A stretch of 64,000 nt of DNA from Ophiura sarsii. Lineage: Eukaryota; Echinodermata; Ophiuroidea; Amphilepidida; Ophiuridae. Of this stretch, positions 44,801 to 55,605 are shown piece after piece (position 1 is the stretch's first letter; the number at the start of each line of letters is the position of its first letter). Position numbers and translations under genes: made by a program. The stretch covers positions 1,302,001 through 1,366,000 of the forward strand of contig CM069442.1 in the NCBI GenBank assembly GCA_035610835.1, given 5' to 3'. The notes beneath the pieces were generated by a model. That model saw only the letters and a list, made by a program, of their open reading frames with translations, was not told the origin of the DNA and did no database searches.

Positions 44801-47661
44801 CGATACTGGCACATAATTTTGTTCCAGTATCGCCCGATACTGGTACATTTTATATGTCCCAGTATCGTCTGATACTGGAACACTGACTTTGTACCAGTAT
44901 AGAACAATACTGGGTGTTCTAGTATCGGACGATACAGTTCAGAATCTGGGACATAAAGTACACTTATTCCGATTAGTCAAAGTGGACCTTTGCCTTTTGA
45001 AGTGGAAGCCTCGCTCCCCACCGCAAGTTCCTCAGGGAATTCCCCGAGGGTTGAATTTCACCATGTAAAAGCTGTCCTGTCTCTCATCGAGTGAACAGGT
45101 GTAAGGCATTGTTTCTGTGTAGTGAATAACTGAAGACAGTTCTCCCTTGAAGAACTACTCACGGTAAAGGCATGTTAGGTAATTGGGAAAACAAAAGACA
45201 TTTTACAACTGTATTGAATGATCTTGAAATGTGTCTTATATGCTTATTTTTCTTTCAGGAGTCGGCGTGAGATACTCAGTGTTAATTTTGATGGGTGCTC
45301 TAGGCGATTATTTTAACAGGCGATATTCTTTGGCCAATAGCATAGCCATATCTGGCTCTTCAGTCGGAGTGCTGATATTTGCCCCTATGACGCAACTGTT
45401 TCTTGATAAATACGGCTGGAGGGGAGCTTTTCTCTTACTTGGAGGAATATGTTTTAATTTATCTGTGTGCGGCGCCATGCTAAAACATAATAACACAATG
45501 AGTAAGCAGAGCCGCAACCACAATGAATACGAATCCCTGGATTCACCAGGTTGCTGGGTTTTGTTTCGGCGCAAAATATCACGCTGTGTTAGAGATTGCG
45601 AATTAAAACTATTCCAAGATGGCGCGTTCCTCATCTGGTTATCTACAAATTGTTTACTGGAATATACCTGGGCGGGATGGCTTATCTACCTAATACCACA
45701 TGCTGAAAACAAAGGTATTTCTTCATATCAAGCCACAAGTCTCGCAACAGCTGCCGGTATAGGATTCCTTCTGGGATTATATCCAACTGGACACCTGGTA
45801 GACAAGAAATGGCGGTACTTTGGTGAACATGAAATACGCTCAGTAACGCTTCTTTTAGGCGGTATTTCATTGTTCATTGACCCATTGTTTGATTCCATGG
45901 GCGTATTGATATTCTTATCGGTACTGTTTGGTGCCTCGATTGGCAGCTTGAAAGTTACGAGTTATTCCGTTGCCAAGGAAATTAAAGGAGATCTTACTCA
46001 GGTGCTTTCTTGGATGTTTACCTTTGTATCTATAGCAAAATTAGCCAGTGGTTTTTTGACAGGTAGGTAATGTGTAATTTGCTAAAAAGGAAAATGTCCA
46101 GGTTTCAGGAAATTGAATATCTCCACAGCTTGCAACGATGCACTATAATGCGATTACGCTTTGATATTGACCTAAAGTTTAGAACATTTTAATTGTATTG
46201 ATAGTGCGTGCTTGAAAACTAAAATCAACCACAAACATGACATAAATTGCCCGCTTAGGAGCGCTATTAATTCGGTCTGGTAAACCTATTGTTATCAATT
46301 ACTACGAGAGGATTGCCTGGTTGTATATTTAAATTAAGGGCGTGTACGAGCGGTACTTCTTGCTAACTGCATGGGTGAGTTTCCATTATGTTGCAAATTA
46401 CATCCACGCTCATGCGTTTAAACTACTCAATGGGCAATACAGCCGGTTGGTTGCACACGAGAATTATGTCAAATAGCAACCAGCTTTGATGGAAGGCGAA
46501 TATTTAAATTTATTGCCGGTTTTTAGAGCACTAATTTATAGCGCTGCTAAGCGGGCCTTGTAGCGTAATGTGACCCCATCCCCATAGTAGCATTACACAA
46601 GAAGAGTCCTTAAAAGGGACAATCTTCCCGTATAGGCTTTGACACGAAGAAATCTTTCACTAATATCCATGGTGTTTTGTGTTCATATATTTGATTTAAA
46701 ACTTAAATCAACCACAAACATGATTTAAAACTTATGTATCTTTTTATCTTTCGACGTAGTTTAGGCAATTGATATACACTTTAACCGTGGCTATAAGTTT
46801 AACAATATCGTTATTTTTAAGTCCAGTCCGGTAACGGAGAGTAATTGTGAGGCGAAACCTTATCATTTAACTATTTGCCCTTCTTTGATATTATCAGGTC
46901 TAAGAAAATATTTAAATATTCAAATAGCCTTTTATTTCTCTTGCTCTCTATCTCAATTTTACGAATCAGTGCATTTTAATGCGGCCCCAGGCTAAAATAG
47001 AATTCCATATTCATATTCCATATTCTTTTTATTACAATATTTCCAAAGTGTACGCCTCATGACATGGTATACGATATCACCAATGGTAATGGTAATAAAC
47101 CCGATCGAAAGCAGCTGGAATTAAATACCAACCATATAAATTGTTATCCGATATTGCTGAAATCTCACCTTGTTCAATTTTTTTTGTTAAGGTTATGACT
47201 GGCTAGCTGATTAATAATCCTTAAGGCCTAGGACAAAATCACGGACATAGCATGCCTATAGTATTCAGGGCAATTGATTGGCCGTCTGTTGACGGACTTC
47301 AAGACATTTGTTTAAACATATCAAAAAGATTTGGAAGCTGTAACAGCAGCCTGATAGATCTGGAACTTGAATACCCATCGCCTGTGAGGAACACATTGCA
47401 GAATTCGGCATCTTCTGTTCATTTCACTGGTTGTTTACGAACAAAAAACAAGATATTGCCGCATAATTAATAACAATTGAACATTATTATATAAATATGT
47501 AGACTTACTTTCTAATTTTTTTCATAGGTTGGCTGTATGACGTCACCAATAGTTACGATGTGTCATTCAACGTGTTAGGCGGTGTCATGATATTTGCTTC
47601 AATTCTGCAGCTACTCTACGTGTTATATATTGGGAGACAGAACCGACGCAGATTGATATAA
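41692..47661 (+). CDS. SLC16/monocarboxylate transporter-like MFS protein, 4 exons
   Basis: join(41692-41890, 43336-43479, 45259-46062, 47528-47661), 1281 nt, 426 aa plus TAA. All introns GT-AG in phase 1. Likely a 12-helix plasma-membrane MFS carrier for monocarboxylate-type solutes. Evidence: N-terminal RDLDGGWAWVIVASAF (MCT signature 'DGGWGW'), TM1 Lys in IYKSMGV, HPRIIVMSGG, then DYFNRRYSLANSIAISGSS and KYGWRGAF, the second MCT signature. The central loop (about 188-225) is hydrophilic; the C-terminal half has further helices ending IYVLYIGRQ-like plus an Arg-rich tail. The start is chosen at the Met before the signature; the frame is open upstream to 41581, so a longer N-terminus is possible. 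Substrate not inferable; the second half lacks an obvious Asp/Arg pair in the expected TM8. Confidence 0.88.
41891..43335 (+). other. MCT-like intron 1
   Basis: Holds a T1 MITE copy right after the donor (41935-42166). A short palindrome 'tattaagagatgttgattat' with its inverse lies near 43190-43250. The remainder shows no other feature. Confidence 0.6.
41935..42166. mobile_element. TTAA-type MITE T1 just after MCT exon 1 donor
   Basis: Left 'TTAACACTTTACACGCGGC', starting about 43 nt after the splice donor. The right end is lost: homology to the copy at 62172 stops at 'cgtctgcagac'. Confidence 0.65.
43336..43479 (+). CDS. MCT-like exon 2 (TM3-TM4)
   Basis: Residues 67-114. HPRIIVMSGGVLAASGY is the conserved MCT TM3 motif, followed by SSFAESWTLISIFLILLTG. 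Acceptor 'gatttatag', donor G|GTATGT. Confidence 0.9.
43480..45258 (+). other. MCT-like intron 2
   Basis: Contains the family P palindrome-array MITE (44568-44971). 43600-44560 and 44980-45240 show nothing recognisable. Confidence 0.6.
44568..44971. mobile_element. MITE family P with 'ccagtatcgNNcgatactgg' array, best copy
   Basis: Ends 'CGGAAAACGTGTACTTTAGG' and the inverse reading 'AAAGTACACTTATTCCG'. About eleven palindrome units CCAGTATCG-NN-CGATACTGG or close variants, separated by 12-20 nt spacers that differ. No coding. Confidence 0.8.
45259..46062 (+). CDS. MCT-like exon 3 (TM5-TM11)
   Basis: Residues 115-382. Contains GDYFNRRYSLANSIAISG, YGWRGAFLLLGG, a charged loop (NHNEYESLD), then LIWLSTNCLLEYTWAGW and later helices to FVSIAKLASGFLTG. 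Acceptor 'tctttcag', donor G|GTAGGT. Confidence 0.9.
46063..47527 (+). other. MCT-like intron 3
   Basis: No repeat family or extra exon recognised; 'aaaatcaaccacaaacatga' near 46220 and 'aaatcaaccacaaacatgat' near 46705 recur, so a small direct repeat lies here. Confidence 0.5.
47528..47661 (+). CDS. MCT-like exon 4 (TM12 and tail)
   Basis: Residues 383-426: WLYDVTNSYDVSFNVLGG, last helix MIFASILQLLYVLYI, and tail GRQNRRRLI before TAA. Acceptor 'tttttcatag'. Confidence 0.9.
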
Positions 47662-47744
47662 TAATGTAAAAACAACGTTAAACAAAAAGTCAGATAAGGC
47701 GACGAAAAACCCCCTGTTCTACACAGAGAATATTAATGCGTCAA

Positions 47745-48256
47745 AAATGTGGTCTTATTTGACAAATTAAAAACTTGTCATAATAAATGTGATTCAAGAA
47801 ATATTTTGTAATGGTGTACATTTGTGATGCTAAAAGAACAATTTAGAGTGCTTTTAGTTAATTTTCATCGTAACAAACATTTCCTTGACTGAAATAAATT
47901 TAACTTTTAGTGACAAATTAATGAATGACAATTGAAATGACTAATTATCAATGAATGAAATGACAAATTAAGATTAGTAATTTAATTGTCATATCATTTG
48001 TCATTCATATTAAATGACTAATTATTGATTAAAAAATGTTTTTAATTTGTCATTTAATTTGTCATTCATTCATTTGTCATTGAAATTCAAATATTTATGA
48101 GTCGTGAAAATAGTTGCTATGTTGAAAATTAATTAAAAATACTACTAATAGGTCATTTATCATTAACAAATAATTGTTTAGCATTTTTACAAAATATTTC
48201 TTAATTGAAGAACCTTCCATGACAAATGTTTAATTTGTCAAATAAGACCACATTTA
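47745..48256. mobile_element. Foldback element in MCT 3' region
   Basis: 'aatgtggtcttatttgacaa' at 47745 is mirrored by 'ttgtcaaataagaccacatt' ending near 48254. The interior is built from 'aatgacaaattaa' words in both orientations. Starts about 85 bp after the MCT stop codon. Confidence 0.7.
47782..47787 (+). promoter_or_regulatory. Candidate poly(A) signal AATAAA for the MCT gene
   Basis: First AATAAA after the stop (121 nt), followed by GT-rich sequence near 47805-47830. It sits inside the foldback element, so the 3' end may be transposon-derived. Not proven. Confidence 0.4.
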
Positions 48257-48268
48257 TTGTCTTCAGTA

Positions 48269-48290
48269 GGGGGGGGGGGGGGGGGGGGGG
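48269..48290. repeat. Poly-G run
   Basis: About 22 G on the + strand between the foldback element and the CT-rich tract. Confidence 0.8.
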
Positions 48291-48338
48291 CGGTCCCAAA
48301 TATCCAGGGGCGGGGGTCATCGTTTGTTTACACGGAAA

Positions 48339-49876
48339 ATGCTTTTTCTTTTTCTTTTTCTTTTCTTTTCTTTTTCTTTCTTTTCTTTTCTCTCCTTTTC
48401 TTTTTCTTTCTTTTCTTTTCTTTTCTTTTCTTTCCTCTTCTTTTCTTTTTCTTTTTCTTTCTTTTCTTTTCTTTTCTTTTCTTTTCTTTTCTTTTCTTTT
48501 CTTTTCTCTTCTTTTACGCCATTTTCTTCCCTTTTCCTCCCTTTTCTGCCCTTTTCTTTTCTGCACTTTTTTTCTTCTTTTCTGCCCTTTTCTTTTCCTT
48601 TCTTTTCTATTCTTTTCTTTTCTTTTGTGCCCTTTTTTCGTTTCTTTTCTTTTTCTTTTTTTTTCTTTTCTTTTCTTTTTTCTTTTTTTTTAAAATTTAA
48701 TTTTGTTTATTATTATTATTAGTTTTTTCTTTTCTTTTCTTTTCTTTTCTTTTCTTTTCTTTTCTTTTCTTTTCTTTTCTTTTCTTTTCTTTTCTTTCTT
48801 TTTCTTTTTCTTTTCTTTTCTTTTTCTTTTTTTTCTTTTTCTTTCTTTTCTTTTCTTTTCTTTTTCTTTTTTTTCTTTTCTTTTCTTATCTTTTTTCTTC
48901 TTTTCTTTTCCTTTCTTTTCTTCCCTTTTATGCCATTTTCTTCCCTTTGCTTCTCTTTTCCTCCCTTTTCTGCCCTTTTCTTTTCTTTTCTGCACTTAAT
49001 TCTTCTTTTCTGCCCTTTTCTTTTCCTTTCTTTTCTTTTCTATTCTTTTCTTTTGTGCCCTTTTTTCGTTTCTTTTCATTTTTTTCTTTTCTTTTCTTTT
49101 CTTTTCTTTTCTTTTCTTTTCTTTTCTTTTTCTTTTTCTTCTTTTTCTTTTCTCTTTCTTTTCTTTTCTTTTCTTTTCTTTTCTTTTCTTTTTTTTTCTT
49201 TTTCTTTCTTTTCTTTTTTTTCTTCTTTTTTTCTTTTTTTTTCTTATCTTTTCTTTTTTCTTCTTTTCTTTTCCTTTCTTTTCTTCCCTTTTAGGCCATT
49301 TTCTTCCCTTTTCTTCTCTTTTCCTCCCTTTTCTGCCCTTTTCTTTTCTTTTCTGCACTTTTTTCTTCTTTTCTGCCCTTTTCTTTTCCTTTCTTTTCTT
49401 TTCTATTCTTTTCTTTTCTTTTGTGCCCTTTTTTCGTTTCTTTTCATTTTTTTTTTCCTTCTTTTCTTTTCTTTTTCTTTTCCTATCTTTCTTTTTTCTT
49501 CTTTTCTTTTCCTTTCTTTTCATTTTTTTCCCTTTCTTTTCTTCCCTTTTATGCCATTTTCTTCCCTTTGCTTCTCTTTTCCTCCCTTTTCTTTTCTTTT
49601 CTTTTTTCTTCTTTTCTGCCCTTTTCTTTTCCTTTCTTTTCTTTTCTATTCTTTTCTTTTCTTTTGTGCCCTTTTTCGTTTCTTTTCTTTTAATTTTTTT
49701 CTTTTCTTTTCTTTTCTTTTCTTTTCTTTTCTTTTCTTTTCTTTTCTTTTCTTTTCTTTTCCTTTTTCTTTCTTTTCTTTTCTTTTCTTTTCTTTTCTTT
49801 TCTTTTCTTTTCTTTTCTTTTCTTTTCTTTTCTTTTCTTTTCTTTTCTTTTTTCCTTTTCTTTTTTCTTCTTTTTT
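48339..49876. repeat. 1.5-kb polypyrimidine microsatellite (TTTTC)n
   Basis: Nearly uninterrupted C/T on the + strand, mostly TTTTC with higher-order blocks such as 'cttttctgcccttttctttt' recurring about every 370-390 bp, and one AT break near 48690-48722. Open frames here are low-complexity artefacts. Such tracts can form triplex (H-DNA). Confidence 0.95.
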
Positions 49877-49926
49877 TATTCATGCGCGAAAATTCAAATC
49901 TCAACGCACGTAGCGTGACGATCGAT

Positions 49927-50187
49927 ATGGCGGCAAGAAAATTAAATGGTCGATTTATTTCAGTGGGCAATATTCGAATGTTCCCGAATACAAGTGTTGA
50001 TACTGCCGCCCTTTCAACACCGTCCATGCCTTCTTCAACCGACATTCGAGGAAGACGAATAGTCGACTTCGATTATATAATCCGCCAGCTTCTTGCTGGT
50101 TGCAAATGTGGTCAAAATCTATCCTTGACGTACTGTACAAAGGAAACGCTAACAGGTCTTGACAGCCTTCTCAATGTAAAAATGTGA
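49927..50187 (+). pseudogene. Fragment resembling N-terminus of a Mutator-like transposase
   Basis: 86 codons from an ATG. Contains GRRIVDFDYIIRQLLAGCKC and LTGLDSLLNVK, similar in pattern to the 'GRRIVD..L..QL..GC..C' start of invertebrate Mutator-like transposase proteins. It stops just where the family continues with a CxxC segment, so it is a truncated piece. No partner exon seen downstream. Assignment is by eye. Confidence 0.45.
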
Positions 50188-51456
50188 AGTAGATGATGAG
50201 TGAGCTGTGTGAGCTATAATATTGATATGATTCTATACTGCCTATACAGTTCAATGGAGTCGCGGAGTCTATACATTCTTAGTTATTATTAAAGATAGTA
50301 AATCATGAAAAATATGATCATTTGCTAAACAAAAATTTGAAGAGACTTCATTTACTTATTCCACTTCATTAGGTTATTAACACGGGTCGGAGACTGTGGG
50401 GATGAAGTACAGTGCGGCCACGTCGTCATAATTATGTTGACATTATCTTTTTTTTATTCAATCGAAATTACTCTTTTATTTAATATCTTAATAAACTGAA
50501 TAAAATCCTGTTTGTAAAACCATCTTCTTAGTGACCCATTTTGCAAACGAAATTTGAAATTGTAAGATATAGGCCTAGATATGTATAGACCTGTTTTTTA
50601 CAATACAAACCAACAAACAAAGAAACACACACTGATTGACCCAATTTTGCGATGGGCCTTCTTATTTAATGACCCCTTTAATATGTGAGTTGAAAAATCA
50701 AGCGTCAATTTTACGCATATTTCTGAGTTATTAGGTTATTAAATCACCCCAACTTTAAGAGTTAATTATAGTGGCCCCTTAAACCCGATGAAGTTTTACA
50801 CTTTCACAAGCGATTGCGGTCTTAAAACAAAACTTAACATTAACAAAACAAATAAAAAACGAATAATCAAACGAAAGCAAAAGAAACCAATAAGCAAGTA
50901 ATTAAACTAACGAAACCACAAAAAAAAATACTGTAAACAAGCAAAAAAAAATAAAAAAAATAAAAAAATCCCAATATAAATAATAATAGGCCATGGCCTA
51001 AAAACAAGAACCATATAAAAATGAAAGCAGTGTTGACACTTCAGATTTTTTTCAACTAGCCAGTCGGGCAGGTAACCCACAGAATTTACCTGCCAGCATA
51101 AGGTTTTTTCATAATATTTTGCAGCAAACAATTAAGAGCAAGACTACTTTTAAATGATGATACAATTACATGTTTTGGTCTTTATTGTACGATGTTCCAC
51201 TGTAACCCTAGCCCGTAACAGCTCCTCGTATTCATCATGTTCATCTGAAAACTATCATCCAATGGCGTATCGCGATGTTATCAATAGCTGCATTGCACGG
51301 TTTGCATTACAATACAATGTGAAATGTACAAAGCTGGCTGCGCAGTTCGACATTTTGGGGGTTTGGCAAATTCCTGATGGCAATTAATAATTTCTTCCGG
51401 AGGGGATACCGCAATTGCTTAATTTCGGCTTTCGCTGGTACCATGTATCGAAGTGT
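50188..51456. other. Intergenic, nothing recognised
   Basis: AT-rich; an A-rich patch (50825-50975). No supported gene. Confidence 0.45.
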
Positions 51457-51481
51457 AAGGGGGCTGGCATTTTCTTCGGAA

Positions 51482-51520
<39 letters not shown>

Positions 51521-51789
51521 CCCAAAAATGTGGATAGACCCAGACAATTTTTTCATGACCCCCCCCTATCCAAGAGCTGCATATTTTTATGACCCCCCCT
51601 ACCAATACAGTCCATTATTTTGTGACCCCCCCAACACACATGTCAGAAAGCATGCTTTGATAAATTTGTGACCCCCCCCATTTTCAATGAAATAATGTTA
51701 TGACCCCCCCTGTTTTCATGTCAAAAAAACTATGACCCCCCCAGTGTATTTGGGACCCCCCCCCCTTCCGAAGAAAATGCCAGCCCCCT
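51457..51789. mobile_element. MITE with poly-G and 'tatgacccccc' repeats
   Basis: Inverted ends 'AGGGGGCTGGCATTTTCTTC' and 'GAAGAAAATGCCAGCCCCCT'. A 38-nt G run is near the left end; five or six 'gacccccc' units spaced 30-50 bp lie in the right half. Flanking TA on the left only. Confidence 0.7.
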
Positions 51790-53155
51790 AAGCTCTACTC
51801 ATTGATCGTGGTTATGAAATTATAATTAGATCGAGAGACGTATGGGGACCCGATTCGGCCCGATGGACTGTTCTGAGTGCTCCTGTTAATCGAAAGTTCG
51901 GAATGGATCGATTGATTGCACATAACTGGGAGTTTCCCAGTATTATCATAATTATTATGTGTAGTGTACTGGCATGATGAATGATTGGAGTCGGATCGCT
52001 CAAGTTTTTCAAGTAAGTTGTCATCTGATCTGATGATGAAATTACCCTGAACTTACTGTTACTTACACTTTGAGCTTCAAAAATGTAACCCGCCAGACGG
52101 ACGGGTACCTTTGCATCTTCACCCGCCCGACACGAAAGTTGCCCGTTATGGGTGGGCGGGCGGGTCTTATTTCCACCCCATGAATGAAAGGACGTACTGA
52201 TATTCTTGTAAAAATTGAAATAGGCCCCCATTTATTTATGTTTGCAATTAATAAATACCCTATCCTTACATGAAATCGCGAATATTTGTGGGACCTGACA
52301 AGCCGCAGATGTAGGCCTAAGGCCTGCGGGTTTTCTTTATTTACACAGATTTTCCTTTAAATGTCGGGCGCTGCGAGCGCATTTGTAAATCAGAGCACAA
52401 AATAAATGTTGGACTTTGTCAATCAAATTATTGCCCCAAATTCTTAAAAAAGTTTGATTAATGATAATAGGTTGATTACATTTTAAATTTCAAAATAATA
52501 TGCTACATGTATCGTTGTAAATCGACATGATCGATACGTAAAATTATTTTTGATCATTAAATGCATTCCAAGTAACAAAAAAAGACGTGACTAACAATTG
52601 ATTTGGGTGTTGGGTGGGGGAAATCGGGGTGGTGCTGCGAAGCAAGACAGGCATGGGTGTCGGGTGATGTGGGGTGGGGGTGGGGCGAGGTTTGATGACC
52701 AATATGAATCTGGTTCATATTGTTATGATGATACTCACGGTTGCACACCGACTACTCAGGTCTGAACTTACTGCATATACTGTGAGGATAATTTTGTCCC
52801 GAAGCAATGGTCATGACGTCATATCTTGGTCGATATTCTAAATTTTTGTATTGGATTTACGTGCAAAATATATGCCCTTGGCATCGTACTTTCCCAGGTG
52901 TGTGGGTCCACTTTAAATTTATTTCAGATGTTCTAAAATGGATGGATTTCTAACCAATTTGAGAAAGAAACACGATCCACACACCTCAGAATTGCAAAAC
53001 AATGCTTAAAACAAATCAAATTGTTGTGCCTTTGAACAGAGTGTTTGCCGGAAATGTAGAATTAGACAGAGCATTAACCCATGACCCCGGTGCATGTTCG
53101 CTGTGTATAACAGATCGTAACATGAATAATGCAACACGTTTCAGTCGAGCAATGA
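51790..53155. other. Intergenic, G-rich patch only
   Basis: 52600-52692 is G-rich on + ('ggtgttgggtgggggaaat', 'gtggggtgggggtggggcg'), a quadruplex candidate. Nothing else recognised. Confidence 0.45.
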
Positions 53156-53312
53156 TTGGGTAAGGGTATGGTGTATAAGTCCAAAGTATGCAAATGAGGA
53201 TTATGAGATTTATTCCGTTGTTGAGTACTGGGTAGATGTGTGGTAAAGTATGACATTGTATTAAGTGAGATCATTTGCATACATGGGACTTCTACACCAT
53301 ACCGCTACCAAT
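53156..53312. mobile_element. Short foldback element
   Basis: 'gggtatggtgtataagtcc' and 'agtatgcaaatga' on the left mirror 'tcatttgcatac' and 'ggacttctacaccatacc' on the right, about 40 bp of inverted match around a 75-bp centre. Confidence 0.65.
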
Positions 53313-54650
53313 GATTGTGGATTGTATAAATGACGCCATTTCTTGTGTTCGAAAATGTCAACGTTTTTTACTGTTCCTTCAAAAATAAGGAGTATAATCA
53401 CATATAACCCATTTTGTGCAAGAGAAACACACAAATTTGGCAAAAATGGCACAATAACAATCCGTTCCTTATAATTAAATGGATATGGTTAAATAATAAA
53501 ATTATCACAATTATACTCGTCGATCTCTGTGGCGTGCATACGTTGGCCACGTCGTTGGCAATCGGCAAGCACGGGTTCGATTCCCGTATATTCCTTGATA
53601 TCCTTTTATTTTTCTATTTTCTAACCTTGATGGTGGATTAATGTAACATCATTGTTATGTCGATTTTTATAAATTATAAAGGCCGCACATGCGTTTATAG
53701 TTTTCTTTTTATTAATTTATCTATTATATAACTCTTTATTTATTTAACTTTGTATCTAAACAATTAAAATGCGTAAACAATTATATTATTGCTCGATAAA
53801 TTAGTGATTTAACTTGAGTTCAGTTTGATAATGATAGCAAAACTTGTTGTAAAACCATTTAACCAGTGTTCCCAACAATTTCTCCTTTGCACACTTTATT
53901 TATACATTCAGAGATGTCACTTTTAGCTTGTTATAGCTAGGCTAATATACAATTGTAAGCAAATTTGCGACCTCTTTGATTTCAGGCTGGTAACACAATC
54001 CCATAGTGCATTTCGTTAAAACAGTGTAAATTATTTTTTCAACGATACGTATCACGTGATAACCACGATCGATTTCGCAAAATATCGCAAAATGGCGCGG
54101 TACCCCCACCCCTTATTCATACATGTAATACAATTGAAAAATGTACACATCCCAGTTTGTATCAAAATTGAGGGCGCAGCCTTCAAAACATCACTGAATT
54201 AACCTTTAAGGAGCATTTCCGGGGTTTAAAATCTAGAGGGAGACATTCTACTTTTGAGACAAACATCAAGTAATAAAGGACATGGTTTTCCATGAATTTG
54301 AATAAGTATTATCTCTTTCCCGAGGCTCTAGCTACGGGCCAATCAACTTTTATTCCGAAGGGTGAGTGGCAATTGGCCATATCCAGTGCGCCCGTTACCG
54401 AGTTAGGTGCGGTATTGTAACTTTTGTGTATTCACCTGATGCATGATGCATTGAGTGTGGTAGTCTTTTAAAGAACGACGCATAACAATCCCGCACTTTA
54501 CAATCCCGCACCTTAATGCCGTTACCTCGACAGAAACCGTGCACTATTTTTAAATTAATAATACGTCATTGTGACTGCAAGTATGAGGTTGTTTAGAATT
54601 TGTCATTCCGATGGCATATTCCTTGACGTAGTGCACGTTAGTAACTAATG
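53313..54650. other. Intergenic, nothing firm
   Basis: Contains a tRNA B-box-like 'gggttcgattccc' at 53573-53585 but no foldable tRNA. 54120-54200 shares phrases with 59275-59330 ('ttcatacatgtaatacaatt'). Confidence 0.4.
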
Positions 54651-54651
54651 G

Positions 54652-54865
54652 GAAAAAAGTGTACTTTAGGTCCATACCAGTAGCCTATCGCACGATACTG
54701 ACACATGAAATTGGCCAGTGTCGAGCAATACTGGAACGTTTTTATGATCCAGTATCGGGCGGTATTGGTACACATACCGTACAACCAGTAGTAATTTGTT
54801 CCAGTATTGAACGATACTGGTACATACTTATGTTCCAGTATTGCCCGATACTCAGAATTCTTTTG
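54652..54865. mobile_element. MITE family P, left part
   Basis: Left end 'ggaaaaaagtgtactttagg' followed by several 'ccagtatcg..cgatactgg' variants. No right end; the homology stops at about 54855. Confidence 0.65.
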
Positions 54866-55605
54866 ACTACAGTGTAAACAAATTTCAACATTGCCAACTG
54901 CGTGAAGTGAGTCAATCAATATTTTTCGCTTGGTTGGTTTTACTAGGTCCATTGTTTCAGTCATCTAATGGCAGTGCTATTCCCCGTTTTATCCAAGACT
55001 CCTTTTCGGGTCTGACCAGGCCAGCAGCTTCTGGCTTGCGTCATAATGTTCCGTGATTTTAACCGAGACGGTCTTCAGCAAAATTGTCAACGCAAGAGAG
55101 GTGAAAAAATCAGACAAATAATTAAATAAATACAATTATTTAGCGCCTGCTACAACAGTGGGCCCATTTTCTGGCGGCAGTGGCGGTTTAGTCTTATTTC
55201 CAAGTAAAAATTACTTTATACTTATTTGAATAATTTAACGAGTGATAATGTATGAGTCATTCAAAGAGCATTTGTACACAGAAGTAATGCATACTATATT
55301 AATTTCCTCAAATGAGAAAAATGTTGGTTAACAATTTAACCGGTTCACTCTTGTATAATGTATGTAATGTCAAATCGGTATGATGTTATTCCAAATAAAT
55401 AAGTAGAGGCGGTCGGGTGAAACCTTCTTCCACCTTTGACGTTCGTCAGAAACGCTGGATATAGATATTCTATTTGCGATATTACAAATTTGTATTGCTT
55501 GACTTGTGCAGTTAATGAAATGTATGGCTGGTTTGCTTTTGGTAATATCGCGGTGACATCCGCAAACGCTTTTTGCCCTGTGTCAATCCCTTACGAGCGT
55601 CTGGT

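Noticed and set aside
48226..50045. Several long open frames on both strands (Phe/Ser/Leu-rich on +, Lys/Glu/Arg-rich on -)
   Set aside because: Products of the TTTTC microsatellite, which has no stops in several frames.
53520..53590. Possible tRNA gene (B box 'gggttcgattccc', A-box-like 'tggcgtgcatacgttgg')
   Set aside because: The T-arm pairs, but no acceptor stem and no canonical 7-nt anticodon loop can be formed. At most a tRNA-derived SINE head.
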